Source: Methylomonas koyamae
Lineage (GTDB): Bacteria; Pseudomonadota; Gammaproteobacteria; Methylococcales; Methylomonadaceae
Assembly: GCF_006483455.1 (NCBI RefSeq)
Contig: NZ_PPPU01000025.1
Span: forward strand, 117,609 to 181,608
Direction: 5' to 3'
DNA length: 64,000 nt
Shown here: positions 25,865-35,649 of the stretch, piece after piece
Layout of the letters: the number at the start of each line of letters is the position of its first letter
Position numbering within the stretch: position 1 is the first letter of the stretch
Position numbers and translations under genes: made by a program
Notes under the pieces: generated by a model
Told to the model about the DNA's origin: nothing
Seen by the model: the letters and a program-made list of their open reading frames with translations, nothing else
The model's database searches: none

Positions 25865-26872
25865 TCAGGCTCCCAGTGCGGCCAGCACCTGCTCGGGGCG
25901 TAGGTCGACCAGACAGCGGGTGTGGCCGAAAGGGCAGTCGCGCTTGAAGCAGGGCGAACATTCCAATTTCAGGGTCAGAATATGCGCGGCCGGATTCAGC
26001 GGCGGGGTAAAGCCCGGATCGGAGGAGCCGTAAACGGCGACGATTTTTTTGTCCAGCGCGGCGGCCACGTGCATCAAGCCCGAGTCGTTGCTGACTACGG
26101 CGTCGGCCAGCGACAGCAAGTCGACCGCTTCGGCCAGCGAGGTGTCACCGGCGAAATTGCGGCAGACGCCGCCGGTCAAATTCACGATGGCATCGGCGGC
26201 CGGTCGGTCTTTATCGGAACCGAACAACCAGACCTGCCAGCCGTCGCCGATTTTGGCATTGGCGACGGCGGCGAAATACTCGGCCGGCCAGCGCTTGGCC
26301 GGACCGTATTCGGCGCCGGGGCACAGTGCCAGGATTTTTTTGTCGGCATCGATGCGGAATTTGTCGCAGACTTGTCGGCGCTGTTCGGCGCTGATCGCCA
26401 GTTGCGGAATCGGATAGGCCGGCGGCTGTTCGTTTGCAGCAGGCAGTCCCAGCGCGACAAAGCGTTGCACCGTCATGGTCAGTTGGTTTTTATCCAGTCG
26501 GCGGGGGTCGTTGAGCAGACCCCAGCGCAATTCGCCAAGATAGCCGGTGCGTAGCGGGATGCCGGCAAAAAACGGCACCAGCCCCGACTTCCAGGAGTTG
26601 GGCAGGACGATAGCTTGGTCGTAACGGCCGCGAAGCTGACGGCCTAAGCCAAACCGGGCGCCGAGGCCGAATTGGCCGTGGCCGAGCGGCATGGCTATGC
26701 CTTGTCGCACTTGCGGCATTCTTGCCAATAACGGCAAAGACCAGGTCGGCGCCAGGACGTCGATATGAGAATCGGGGAGGCGTTGTTTTAGCGTGATGAA
26801 CAGGCTTTGCGCCATCACCATGTCGCCGACCCAGGATGGGCCGACGACCAGGATGTTATGCGGGGCAGGCAC
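25865..26872 (-). CDS. waaF: LPS heptosyltransferase II
   Basis: A 335-residue family 9 glycosyltransferase adding the second heptose of the LPS inner core. Diagnostic segments are 'NILVVGPSWVGDMVMAQSLF', 'LPNSWKSGLVPFFAGIP', 'CPGAEYGPAKRWP' and 'VVSNDSGLMHVAAALDKK'. A C-terminal Cys cluster (CSPCFKRDCPFGHTRC) is normal for WaaF. The start is GTG at 26872, 6 bases past the ilvE stop. It forms an ilvE-waaF-waaC transcription unit. Confidence 0.93.
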   Translation of the reverse strand: MPAPHNILVVGPSWVGDMVMAQSLFITLKQRLPDSHIDVLAPTWSLPLLARMPQVRQGIAMPLGHGQFGLGARFGLGRQLRGRYDQAIVLPNSWKSGLVPFFAGIPLRTGYLGELRWGLLNDPRRLDKNQLTMTVQRFVALGLPAANEQPPAYPIPQLAISAEQRRQVCDKFRIDADKKILALCPGAEYGPAKRWPAEYFAAVANAKIGDGWQVWLFGSDKDRPAADAIVNLTGGVCRNFAGDTSLAEAVDLLSLADAVVSNDSGLMHVAAALDKKIVAVYGSSDPGFTPPLNPAAHILTLKLECSPCFKRDCPFGHTRCLVDLRPEQVLAALGA

Positions 26873-26878
26873 GTCGGT

Positions 26879-27805
26879 TTAGGATACCAGCGTCAACCAT
26901 TCCTTGTGGTCGGCGCGGCGGCCTTGGACGTAGTCGAAATACAAGGCTTGCAACTTCTCTGTAATCGGGCCGCGGCTGCCGGAGCCGATGTCGCGGTTGT
27001 CGTATTGGCGAATCGGCGTCACTTCGGCGGCGGAACCGGTGAAGAAGGCTTCGTCGGCGACATAAACTTCGTCGCGGGTGATGCGCTTTTCGATCACTTC
27101 GTAGCCTTGTTCGCGAGCTATCGTCATCAGTGTGTCGCGGGTGATGCCTTCCAGCGCCGAGGTGGTTTCCGGGGTGTAAATCTTGCCGTTGCGGACGATG
27201 AACAGATTTTCGCCGCTGCCTTCGGCGCAGAAACCTTCGTGGTCCAGCAGCAGCGCTTCGTCGTAACCGGTCGATAGCGCTTCCTGCAAGGCCAGGATCG
27301 AGTTGATGTAATTGCCGTTGGCCTTGGCCTTGCACATCGTGCTGTTGACATGGTTGCGGGTGTAGGACGAGGTGCGGATGCGGATGCCTTTTTCCATGTT
27401 TTCCGCGCCCAGATAAGCGCCCCAGGTCCAGGCCGCGATCATGACGTGGACTTTCAAGTTGTCGGCGCGCAGCCCCATGCCTTCGGAACCGAAGAACACC
27501 ATGCTGCGGATATAGGCCGACTCCAGATTGTTCTTGGCGACCGCGTCGCGGTGGGCCTGGTTGATCTCCTCCTTGGAGTACGGCATTTTCATGTTCATGA
27601 TATGCGCGGAACGGAACAGACGGTCGGTATGTTCGGCCAGTTTGAAAATGGCGGTGCCGTTGTCGGTTTTGTAAGCGCGCAGACCTTCGAAGACGCCACA
27701 GCCGTAATGCAGGGTGTGGGTCAGGACGTGGACTTTCGCGTCACGCCAGTCAACCCATTTCCCGTCTAGCCATATCAAACCGTCTCTATCATCCATCGTT
27801 GCCAT
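26879..27805 (-). CDS. ilvE: Branched-chain amino acid aminotransferase
   Basis: A 308-residue class IV PLP aminotransferase for the last step of Val, Leu and Ile synthesis. 'WLDGKWVDWRDAKVHVLTHTLHYGCGVFEGLRAYKT' region (positions 11-46), the PLP lysine environment 'CKAKANGNYINSILALQEA', and 'EGSGENLFIVRNGKIYTP' are typical. The ATG at 27805 is chosen; upstream in-frame sequence is Arg/Ser-rich and lacks homology-like content. It is followed directly by waaF. The ilvC/N/B genes lie 3 kb upstream on the same strand. Confidence 0.95.
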   Translation of the reverse strand: MATMDDRDGLIWLDGKWVDWRDAKVHVLTHTLHYGCGVFEGLRAYKTDNGTAIFKLAEHTDRLFRSAHIMNMKMPYSKEEINQAHRDAVAKNNLESAYIRSMVFFGSEGMGLRADNLKVHVMIAAWTWGAYLGAENMEKGIRIRTSSYTRNHVNSTMCKAKANGNYINSILALQEALSTGYDEALLLDHEGFCAEGSGENLFIVRNGKIYTPETTSALEGITRDTLMTIAREQGYEVIEKRITRDEVYVADEAFFTGSAAEVTPIRQYDNRDIGSGSRGPITEKLQALYFDYVQGRRADHKEWLTLVS

Positions 27806-27905
27806 TTGTCTGAACCCGTTTTGTGAAAAAATCGTGCGCCGCCGTCGCGGCCGAAAACTGCCCGAAATTGTACTATAAAGCCGCGGCCGGCAATACCGGC
27901 GGCGT

Positions 27906-28751
27906 TTACTGCCAGGGGAAGGCTTGATCGGGGGCGGGGCGCCAGAAACCGAATAACTCTTCGTGGTGAGCGACAAATTCGCCGATCAACTGGTTTTGGC
28001 GCTGCCGATAGTGTGCCAACGCCGATTCCGGTGCATTTCCGCCGTAGAAGTTCTGCAGCGCCGCGAGCATGACGACGGTATTCTGGATCTCGCCCATGGC
28101 GGTCAAATAGCGTTGCAAGCATTGGTCGTGGTCGGCCGGCAATCGCGGGACGGTTGCCGCCATCGCGGCGATGGCATAGCGTAGTTTTTTAACGGAGATA
28201 CGCAGGCGGTGGATGCTGTGCAGGTCTTCGACAGAAACCGCAGCGTAGCGCGCCATCGCTTCCGCATAAATTCGGTCCAATGCGTTGAGTACGTCGGCAG
28301 AGATTTGGTTTCGGTGGGCTTTGGGATGCCGAAATTGGCGCGCCGCCTTATCGATTTTTCGGCGCAGTTTGGCTTGGCGCAGCTCGGCAACGAGCGCAGG
28401 TAAACGTGTCAGTTGTTGTTGCTCGCGTCGGTGCAGGTGGTCGAGGAAGTCGCTTAATTCCGGCAATTGCGGCAGCTTGCCGGCCACTTCGTAGAGCATG
28501 ACCTGCACGTCGCGCAGATCGTCGAAGCTGTCCAGTTGGTGTTTGAGCGTCTTGCGTAACGGCGTCAGCGGCCGGCAAGGGCCGATTTGCTGTAATAGCC
28601 CGAGAATGCTCAACAAACGGCGGATGCCGGTGCGCAAAGCGTGGACGTGGTCTTCGCTGCACGTTTGGCAGCAGGCTTTCAGGCGTTTGCGATATTGGCG
28701 CCACTGACGGTAAAGCGCTGTACTCAGCAAATTACCGTCGGCGTCGGCCAC
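27906..28751 (-). CDS. CHAD-domain protein
   Basis: A 281-residue protein rich in helices with the conserved His/Arg pattern of CHAD domains: 'HVHALRTGIRRLLSILGLL', 'LKHQLDSFDDLRDVQVML', 'IHRLRISVKKLRYAIAAM'. CHAD proteins bind polyphosphate or other polyanions. No CYTH/triphosphatase domain is fused here. The GTG at 28751 begins 3 bases after the pssA stop and is the best coupled start; an internal TTG is an alternative. The frame continues upstream across pssA, but that part is a shadow. Confidence 0.82.
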   Translation of the reverse strand: MADADGNLLSTALYRQWRQYRKRLKACCQTCSEDHVHALRTGIRRLLSILGLLQQIGPCRPLTPLRKTLKHQLDSFDDLRDVQVMLYEVAGKLPQLPELSDFLDHLHRREQQQLTRLPALVAELRQAKLRRKIDKAARQFRHPKAHRNQISADVLNALDRIYAEAMARYAAVSVEDLHSIHRLRISVKKLRYAIAAMAATVPRLPADHDQCLQRYLTAMGEIQNTVVMLAALQNFYGGNAPESALAHYRQRQNQLIGEFVAHHEELFGFWRPAPDQAFPWQ

Positions 28752-28753
28752 GT

Positions 28754-29494
28754 CTAGCCCTTGCGGCTTTGTAGCCGGCGTTTGCGCATTACCAGCGTGA
28801 TGATAGGGCCGGATGCGGCGTAACCGACCGACAGCAGGAACAGCATGCGTTGCGGCTGAGCCATGACAAAGCTGATGACCAGCATCGCGATAATGGCGAC
28901 GATGAACGGCACTTTGTTTTTCAGATCGATTTCTTTGAAGCTGGAATAGCGGAAATTGCTGACCATCAGCAGGCCGGTGGTGATGGTGGCCAGCAACACT
29001 AGATATTTGAAGTTTTCTACGTCGTAGCCGTTCTCGACGCAAAACCACAGGCCGCCGGCCAGAATCGCTGCCGCTGCCGGGCTGGGTAGGCCCTGGAAGT
29101 AGCGCTTGTCGGCGACTTCGACTTGCGTGTTGAAGCGCGCCAGCCGCAATGCGCCTCCGGCCATGTGCACAAAAGCCGCGAACAAACCGGCCTGGCCCAT
29201 ACTGGATAAAGTCCACAAATACATGACGATGGCCGGTGCGGCGCCGAAGGAAACCATGTCCGACAAACTGTCGTATTGCACCCCGAACTCGCTCTGGGTG
29301 TTGGTCAAGCGGGCGACCCGGCCGTCCAGGCCGTCCAGTACCATGGCGATGAACAACGAAATCGCCGCCGTTTCGAAGCGGCCGTTAATCGCCGACGTAA
29401 TCGCGTAAAAACCGGCAAACATGGCGCCTGTGGTAAATAGGTTGGGCAGCAGATAAATGCCGCGGTGGCGTTTCGGTTGAGGATTTTTCAGCAT
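28754..29494 (-). CDS. pssA: CDP-diacylglycerol-serine O-phosphatidyltransferase (phosphatidylserine synthase)
   Basis: A 246-residue membrane enzyme of the CDP-alcohol phosphatidyltransferase family, with about six hydrophobic helices. The catalytic signature DG-x2-AR-x8-G-x3-D-x3-D is seen as 'DGRVARLTNTQSEFGVQYDSLSD'-type sequence around residue 60. It makes phosphatidylserine, the precursor of phosphatidylethanolamine. ATG at 29494 is used; a TTG 21 bases upstream is the only longer option. The CHAD gene follows 2 bases after its stop. Confidence 0.92.
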   Translation of the reverse strand: MLKNPQPKRHRGIYLLPNLFTTGAMFAGFYAITSAINGRFETAAISLFIAMVLDGLDGRVARLTNTQSEFGVQYDSLSDMVSFGAAPAIVMYLWTLSSMGQAGLFAAFVHMAGGALRLARFNTQVEVADKRYFQGLPSPAAAAILAGGLWFCVENGYDVENFKYLVLLATITTGLLMVSNFRYSSFKEIDLKNKVPFIVAIIAMLVISFVMAQPQRMLFLLSVGYAASGPIITLVMRKRRLQSRKG

Positions 29495-29642
29495 GGCGGT
29501 TGCAAGCGGTAACAAGTTGGCGGCATTTTACATGCTCGGTCCGGGGCGTGCTATTGCGATTGCGTGACAGGGCGGGATTGCGCGCTGTAAAGCGGACAGT
29601 GCGGCAATCTGTCTCCAGATAGTTTGGTCGCCCTCGAACCGT

Positions 29643-30431
29643 TCAGAATTTCCAGACCAGCAAAGCCTGCGGCACATTGTCGTGCAAGCCTTTGATGCCG
29701 TACTTGTTATGCCAATATTGGTACTCCAGGCCTATAAACAGATGGCCTGAGTCACCCCAGAAATCGCCCAGGTCCAATCTCAATTGCGGTTGGGCCAGCG
29801 CCTGGCGAGCGGCGGTCTGGTTGCGACCGATGAAATCGGCGAAGCCTTCGAAACTCCATTTTGTGCCGGCGATTTGAAACGGTAATTGCCAGAATGGGGT
29901 GATTTGCCAGGAGGTACCAATGTCGGCGGTTTCGGTGACGCGTTGGCGCAGAAAATCGATGTTGAAGTAATTGAAGCCGGGTAAGTCGAAATCGACGCTG
30001 ATGCCGTACAGCCAGGCCCGAAAACCGCTTTGTCGGCTGTTCATGTTCTCGCCGAGGTTGATGCCGGCGGTCAGGCCAAAGTCTTTGAAAATCCCGTAAG
30101 ATAAATCCAGGCCGCCGATTTTACTCAAGCTGAAGGTACTGTAGGCTTCGCCGTATAAATGGGTTTGCGCCTGCTGGCCGGATTCGCTGAACAGTGTGTC
30201 CATGAAGAAAAAGTTGCGGCCGTACGCCCAGCCGTGGGCATGAGTGATCGTGACGATGGCTTGGCTGACGTTGTTAGGATTGAAAGGCTCGTGGTAGTTG
30301 CTGCCGTGCAGATATTGGATTTCGCTGTTGCTCCATTGCATGAAGTCGGCGGAGCAGGGCGCCGGGATTTGTAAGGACAGCAAAGCGATTAGGGCGGCAT
30401 TAGGCCGCTTCCAGTGAGCGCTATCGGACAT
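29643..30431 (-). CDS. Tsx/DUF5020-like outer membrane channel protein
   Basis: A 262-residue exported protein: signal peptide at about 1-30 (NAALIALLSLQIPAPCSA), then alternating aromatic beta-strands ending 'LLVWKF', the C-terminal Phe of outer membrane barrels. The early block 'DFMQWSNSEIQYLHGSNYHEP' is typical of nucleoside-specific channel (Tsx)-related proteins. A longer frame would start inside the terminator hairpin downstream of ilvC, so the ATG at 30431 is chosen. Substrate unknown; nucleoside uptake is only a family-based guess. Confidence 0.8.
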   Translation of the reverse strand: MSDSAHWKRPNAALIALLSLQIPAPCSADFMQWSNSEIQYLHGSNYHEPFNPNNVSQAIVTITHAHGWAYGRNFFFMDTLFSESGQQAQTHLYGEAYSTFSLSKIGGLDLSYGIFKDFGLTAGINLGENMNSRQSGFRAWLYGISVDFDLPGFNYFNIDFLRQRVTETADIGTSWQITPFWQLPFQIAGTKWSFEGFADFIGRNQTAARQALAQPQLRLDLGDFWGDSGHLFIGLEYQYWHNKYGIKGLHDNVPQALLVWKF

Positions 30432-30455
30432 TCGGCAGAATCCTGCAGGCAAAAA

Positions 30456-30480
30456 AAAGCCCATCGTGTAGATGGGCTTT
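30456..30480 (-). terminator. Intrinsic terminator of the ilvBNC operon
   Basis: AAAGCCCATC / GATGGGCTTT with a 5-base loop followed on the minus strand by a run of eight T residues, 18 bases past the ilvC stop. Confidence 0.92.
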
Positions 30481-30497
30481 AATCCTAGCCGATAAGC

Positions 30498-31541
<1,044 letters not shown>

Positions 31542-31601
31542 TTAAAAATTGTGTTTGGCGGCCGCTGTGCGGAGCGCAGTGGGTTCGCGCTCCGCTAGCA
31601 T

Positions 31602-32093
31602 TTAAAGATGTAAGCCTTTCTCGCCGCGGGAAATGCCGGTCGGCCCGGAACGCGCCACTTCGATGATGCTGCCTTCCTCGAAGCCGTGAATGAAGGCATC
31701 CAGTTTGTTGGATTGGCCGGTCATTTCGACCACATAGCTGTTCGGCGTCACGTCGATGATCTTGCCGCGGAAAATGTCGACCATGCGTTTTACTTCCTCG
31801 CGGGTGTCGTGCGTGGTTTTGATCTTGACCAGCATCAATTCGCGCTCGATATGGGCCGACTCGGCCAGATCGATCAATTTGACCACATCAATCAGTTTGT
31901 TCAATTGCTTGGTGATCTGCTCGATGATCTCTTCGCTGCCGCTGGTGACCAGGGTCATCCGCGACAGACTGGGATCTTCGGTCGGGGCGACGGTCAGCGA
32001 TTCGATGTTGTAGCCGCGCGCCGAGAACAGGCCGGCCACCCGCGACAGGGCGCCGGATTCGTTTTCAATCAAAATGGAGATGATATGGCGCAT
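31602..32093 (-). CDS. ilvN: Acetolactate synthase small (regulatory) subunit
   Basis: A 163-residue subunit with an N-terminal ACT domain (residues 2-75, 'ISILIENESGALSRVAGLFSARGYNIESL') that binds valine for feedback inhibition, and the C-terminal ALS domain. Length matches IlvH/IlvN of this class. Its ATG overlaps the ilvB stop by one base (TGATG), coupling translation of both subunits. Confidence 0.95.
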   Translation of the reverse strand: MRHIISILIENESGALSRVAGLFSARGYNIESLTVAPTEDPSLSRMTLVTSGSEEIIEQITKQLNKLIDVVKLIDLAESAHIERELMLVKIKTTHDTREEVKRMVDIFRGKIIDVTPNSYVVEMTGQSNKLDAFIHGFEEGSIIEVARSGPTGISRGEKGLHL

Positions 32094-33829
32094 CAGGACA
32101 ACTCCCTCTCGACCGGGGTGCCGGGCGCGACGCGCAATTTCATGTCGTGGTGAGCTTTGCCGGCTTCAATCATCGGGTATACGTTTTCGGTTCTATCGGT
32201 AATGAAATCGAGGAACACAGTTCTGTCCTTCATTTCGAATGCTTGTTTCAAGGCGTCGCGCACTTCTTCCGGTTTTTCGACGCGGATGCCGACATGGCCG
32301 TAGGCCTCCGACAGCTTGACGAAATCCGGGATCGTGTCCATGTACGAGTGCGAGTAACGGCTTTGGTAGGAAAATTCCTGCCACTGGCGAACCATGCCCA
32401 TGTAACGGTTGTTCAGGTTGATGATCTTGACCGGTGTTTTGTATTGCAACGCGGTCGACAGTTCCTGAATACACATCTGGATGCTGGCCTCGCCGGTGAT
32501 GCAGGCTACGTCGGAATCCGGAAATGCCAGTTTGACGCCGATTGCCGCTGGTAAGCCGAAGCCCATTGTGCCCAGGCCGCCGGAGTTGATCCAGCGCCGC
32601 GGTTTGTCGAACTTGTAATACTGCGCTGCGTACATTTGATGCTGGCCGACGTCCGAAGTCACGAACGCTTCGCCGTTGGTGACTTCATACAGTTGTTCAA
32701 CGACGTATTGCGGCTTGATGATCCGGCTTTCGCGGTCGTATTCCAGACAATTGACGTCGCGCCAGCTTTGGATTAATTGCCACCAGGATTCCAGCGCCGC
32801 TTTTGACGGCTTGGTTTTGCTGTCCTTGATCAGTTCGATCATTTGCTGCAACACCGGTTTGACTTCGCCGACGATCGGTACGTCCACTTTCACGGTTTTT
32901 GAGATCGAGGCTGGATCGACGTCGATGTGGATGATCTTGGCATAGGGGCAGAACTCGGCCAGTTTGCCGGTGACACGGTCGTCGAAGCGGGCACCGACCG
33001 CCAAAATCACGTCGGCTTCGTGCATGCCCATATTGGCTTCATAGGTACCGTGCATGCCGAGCATGCCGACGAATTGCTTGTCGGTGGCCGGATAGGCGCC
33101 CAAGCCCATCAGCGTGTTGGTGATCGGATAACCCAGCATCCGGGTCAATTCGGTCAGTTCATCATGGGCTTCGCCCAAGATGACGCCGCCGCCGGAATAA
33201 ATCATCGGCCGTTGCGCACCCAACAGCATTTCCACGGCGCGTTTGATCTGACCCTTGTGGCCAGTTACCACCGGGTTGTAAGAGCGCATACTGACTTTTT
33301 TCGGATATTTGTAAGGTATCTTAATATTGGGATCAGTGATGTCCTTGGGTACGTCGACCAGAACCGGTCCGGGACGGCCGGTGGTTGCCACGTAAAACGC
33401 TTTCTTGATCGTTTCGGCCAGATCGTTGACGTCCTTGACCAGGAAGTTGTGTTTGACGCAGGGGCGGGTGATACCGACCGTATCGACTTCCTGAAACGCG
33501 TCGCTGCCGATTACCGGCGACGTCACCTGGCCGGAAATGATCACCATCGGGATCGAATCCATATAGGCTGTCGCGATCCCGGTTACGGCGTTGGTCGCAC
33601 CCGGGCCCGAGGTGACCAGCACCACGCCTGGTTTGCCGGTCGCGCGCGCATAGGCATCGGCCGAATGGGTGGCGCCTTGCTCATGCCGCACCAGAATATG
33701 TTTAACGTCGTCTTGATGGAAAATGGCATCGTAGATGTGCAAGACAGAGCCACCCGGATAGCCAAATACAAATTCGACACCTTCATCTTTAAGACATTGG
33801 ACAAGAATTTGTCCGCCACTGAGTTCCAA
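32093..33829 (-). CDS. ilvB: Acetolactate synthase large (catalytic) subunit
   Basis: A 578-residue thiamine diphosphate enzyme joining two pyruvates (or pyruvate and 2-oxobutyrate). 'EFVFGYPGGSVLHIYDAI' with the catalytic Glu in 'VRHEQGATHSADAYAR', central FAD-binding domain, and ThDP motif 'GEASIQMCIQELSTALQYKTPVKIINLNN' region (GDG variant reading GEA) are visible. The start is TTG at 33829, preceded by GAGG 8 bases upstream; a stop lies seven codons further up, so the weak start codon is real unless translation begins later. First gene of ilvBNC. Confidence 0.95.
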   Translation of the reverse strand: MELSGGQILVQCLKDEGVEFVFGYPGGSVLHIYDAIFHQDDVKHILVRHEQGATHSADAYARATGKPGVVLVTSGPGATNAVTGIATAYMDSIPMVIISGQVTSPVIGSDAFQEVDTVGITRPCVKHNFLVKDVNDLAETIKKAFYVATTGRPGPVLVDVPKDITDPNIKIPYKYPKKVSMRSYNPVVTGHKGQIKRAVEMLLGAQRPMIYSGGGVILGEAHDELTELTRMLGYPITNTLMGLGAYPATDKQFVGMLGMHGTYEANMGMHEADVILAVGARFDDRVTGKLAEFCPYAKIIHIDVDPASISKTVKVDVPIVGEVKPVLQQMIELIKDSKTKPSKAALESWWQLIQSWRDVNCLEYDRESRIIKPQYVVEQLYEVTNGEAFVTSDVGQHQMYAAQYYKFDKPRRWINSGGLGTMGFGLPAAIGVKLAFPDSDVACITGEASIQMCIQELSTALQYKTPVKIINLNNRYMGMVRQWQEFSYQSRYSHSYMDTIPDFVKLSEAYGHVGIRVEKPEEVRDALKQAFEMKDRTVFLDFITDRTENVYPMIEAGKAHHDMKLRVAPGTPVERELS

Positions 33830-33984
33830 TTTTATGCCCTCGAAAAGCTAACCAAAGCGTGAAATGCGGATTTTACAAAAAAGGTTGGATAAGCTACTGT
33901 CTTTGGCCGGTTTCGTCAAGGAAAACCAAGGGTTTTGCTTGGTTTCGCGGTAAGCAGCGACAGGTTTTGAAGAGGAGGGATGTT

Positions 33985-34674
33985 TTGCGGGCGCAATTTG
34001 TTGATGTTTGGCATGCCGAGTTGAGGGGGCTGGATTCTAAGGCCTTAACCTTTTGGGATGCCTTATTGTCGGATCAGGAGCGACAGCGGAGCCAAGAGTA
34101 TAAACGCCCGGAGCGGCGCCAGGGCTTTGTTGCGGTGCGGGGCTTGTTGCGTTGCACATTGGCCGGGTATTTGGATGTTGAGCCGCGGGAATTGGTGTTC
34201 GAGTCGGGCGAGTACGGCAAGCCGGCGTTAGTGGGGGCAAGGCTGCATTTTAATATTTCTCATTCCGGAGATCATTTGCTGATTGCGGTGTCCGATCTCG
34301 GCGAGTTGGGGGTTGATGTTGAGAGTCTGCGAGTCGGGCGAAATCTGCATGCGCTCGCCGGGCGTTGTTTCTCGGTGCGGGAATATCGGGAGTGGGCGGC
34401 GTTGCCGACCGAGCAGCAATTGCCGACTTTTTACCGTCTCTGGGTCAAGAAGGAGGCGTTTGTTAAGGCGGTCGGGCGTGGGATTGCGGCAGGTTTGGAC
34501 TTGTGCGAGTTTGCGCTGGAAGCGGGCGGACAGCTTGTTGCGATTCCTGGCGAATTCGGGGTTGTCGACGCTTGGTCGGTGGTCGAGTTACCGGTTGCCA
34601 ATGCTGCTGCGGCGTTGGTGGCGCCGAACAAGTCCAGTATGTTCCGCTTTCGCGAGTTGGGGCTGGGGGTTTGA
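33985..34674 (+). CDS. Sfp-type 4'-phosphopantetheinyl transferase
   Basis: A 229-residue enzyme that loads the phosphopantetheine arm from CoA onto carrier proteins. 'ISHSGDHLLIAVSDLGELGVDVESLR' holds the Mg-binding GVD-x-E site; 'FYRLWVKKEAFVKAVGRGI' is the W-x3-KEA-x3-K signature. A GTG at 33859 opens the frame, but the TTG at 33985 has a near-perfect AGGAGGG 6 bases upstream and gives the normal family length, so it is preferred. It is divergent from ilvB. The target may be fatty acid ACP or a secondary-metabolite carrier; no synthase gene is nearby. Confidence 0.85.
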   Translation: MRAQFVDVWHAELRGLDSKALTFWDALLSDQERQRSQEYKRPERRQGFVAVRGLLRCTLAGYLDVEPRELVFESGEYGKPALVGARLHFNISHSGDHLLIAVSDLGELGVDVESLRVGRNLHALAGRCFSVREYREWAALPTEQQLPTFYRLWVKKEAFVKAVGRGIAAGLDLCEFALEAGGQLVAIPGEFGVVDAWSVVELPVANAAAALVAPNKSSMFRFRELGLGV

Positions 34675-34697
34675 CGAGGCCTATGCGGCAGTCGAAA

Positions 34698-34723
34698 AAA
34701 AAGCCGCTGATGTGCGGCTTTTT
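34698..34723. terminator. Bidirectional terminator between Sfp-type gene and rpsI
   Basis: AAAAAGCCGC / GCGGCTTTTT with a 6-base loop, between convergent genes; useful in both directions. Confidence 0.9.
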
Positions 34724-34738
34724 GTGATCGATCGTTTC

Positions 34739-35128
34739 TTAACGTTTCGAGTATTGCGGACGCTTTCTGGCGCCGTGCAAACCGATTTTTTTACGCTCGA
34801 CTTCGCGGGCATCGCGAGTTACATAACCGGCTTTTCTCAGTGGAGAACGCAGAGACTCATCGTAGGCCATCAGCGCGCGGGTCAGGCCGTGGCGAATCGC
34901 GCCGGCCTGGCCGGACGGGCCGCCGCCGGAAACGATGATGTTGATATCGAAATCGCCGGATTTCGCCAGCAGTTCCAGAGGTTGTCTGGCGATCATTTCA
35001 TCGGTTTTGCGGCCGAAGTATTGGTCTACAGGGCGGTTGTTGATGATGAACTTGCCTGTGCCGACCGTTGCGTAGACACGAGCCACCGAGCTTTTGCGGC
35101 GACCTGTTCCGTAGTATTGAGCTGCCAT
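34739..35128 (-). CDS. rpsI: 30S ribosomal protein S9
   Basis: A 129-residue S9: '[15 protein letters not shown]' at the N-terminus and the invariant C-terminal KRPQYSKR tail that reaches the P-site tRNA. It follows rplM after 15 bases, the universal L13-S9 pair. Confidence 0.98.
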   Translation of the reverse strand: MAAQYYGTGRRKSSVARVYATVGTGKFIINNRPVDQYFGRKTDEMIARQPLELLAKSGDFDINIIVSGGGPSGQAGAIRHGLTRALMAYDESLRSPLRKAGYVTRDAREVERKKIGLHGARKRPQYSKR

Positions 35129-35143
35129 AAACTATCTACCTGC

Positions 35144-35572
35144 TTAGAATTCTAAAACTTTAGGTTGTTGAGACTGGTGATTGTGCTCCGGACCGGCATA
35201 CACTTTCAATTTTTTAAACATCGCCCGGCCGAGTGGATTTTTAGGCAGCATGCCCTGCACTGCGGTGGTGATGATGCGGTCGGGGAAGGTTTGTCTCAGT
35301 TTGCCCAAAGAAGCAGATTTCATGTTGCCGACATAACCGGTGTGGCGGTAATACATTTTGTCTTTTTCTTTGTTGCCGGTAACGCCGATTTTTTCGGCAT
35401 TGACGACGATGATGTAATCGCCGGTATCAACGTGCGGGGTGTATTCGGGTTTATGTTTGCCGCGAAGACGTCGTGCAATTTCAGTAGCAAGGCGACCCAA
35501 TGTCTTTCCTTCTGCATCAATCACGTACCAATCGCGCTTAACTTCTGCGGGCTTTGCACTAAATGTTTTCAT
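35144..35572 (-). CDS. rplM: 50S ribosomal protein L13
   Basis: A 142-residue L13: '[32 protein letters not shown]' region near the N-terminus and '[18 protein letters not shown]' near the C-terminus. First gene of the rplM-rpsI pair, about 75 bases after ntrX on the same strand. The ATG at 35572 is standard. Confidence 0.98.
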   Translation of the reverse strand: MKTFSAKPAEVKRDWYVIDAEGKTLGRLATEIARRLRGKHKPEYTPHVDTGDYIIVVNAEKIGVTGNKEKDKMYYRHTGYVGNMKSASLGKLRQTFPDRIITTAVQGMLPKNPLGRAMFKKLKVYAGPEHNHQSQQPKVLEF

Positions 35573-35649
35573 CGTTGCTTTCTTAAAATCGGTTGAAGCT
35601 GTAAAAGCATGGCATTCTACTTAAACCGCCCGCTAACTTCAAGTTGCAA

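Noticed and set aside
28752..29216. N-terminal extension of the CHAD gene frame through pssA
   Set aside because: The extra part is in another frame of pssA, contains no CHAD motif, and the GTG at 28751 is well placed after the pssA stop.
33859..33984. GTG start at 33859 for the Sfp-type gene
   Set aside because: It lacks a ribosome-binding site, adds 42 residues not typical of the family and overlaps the divergent ilvB control region; the TTG at 33985 has AGGAGGG.
33830..33984. ilvB leader-peptide attenuator
   Set aside because: No short reading frame rich in Val, Leu or Ile followed by a terminator hairpin was seen upstream of ilvB.
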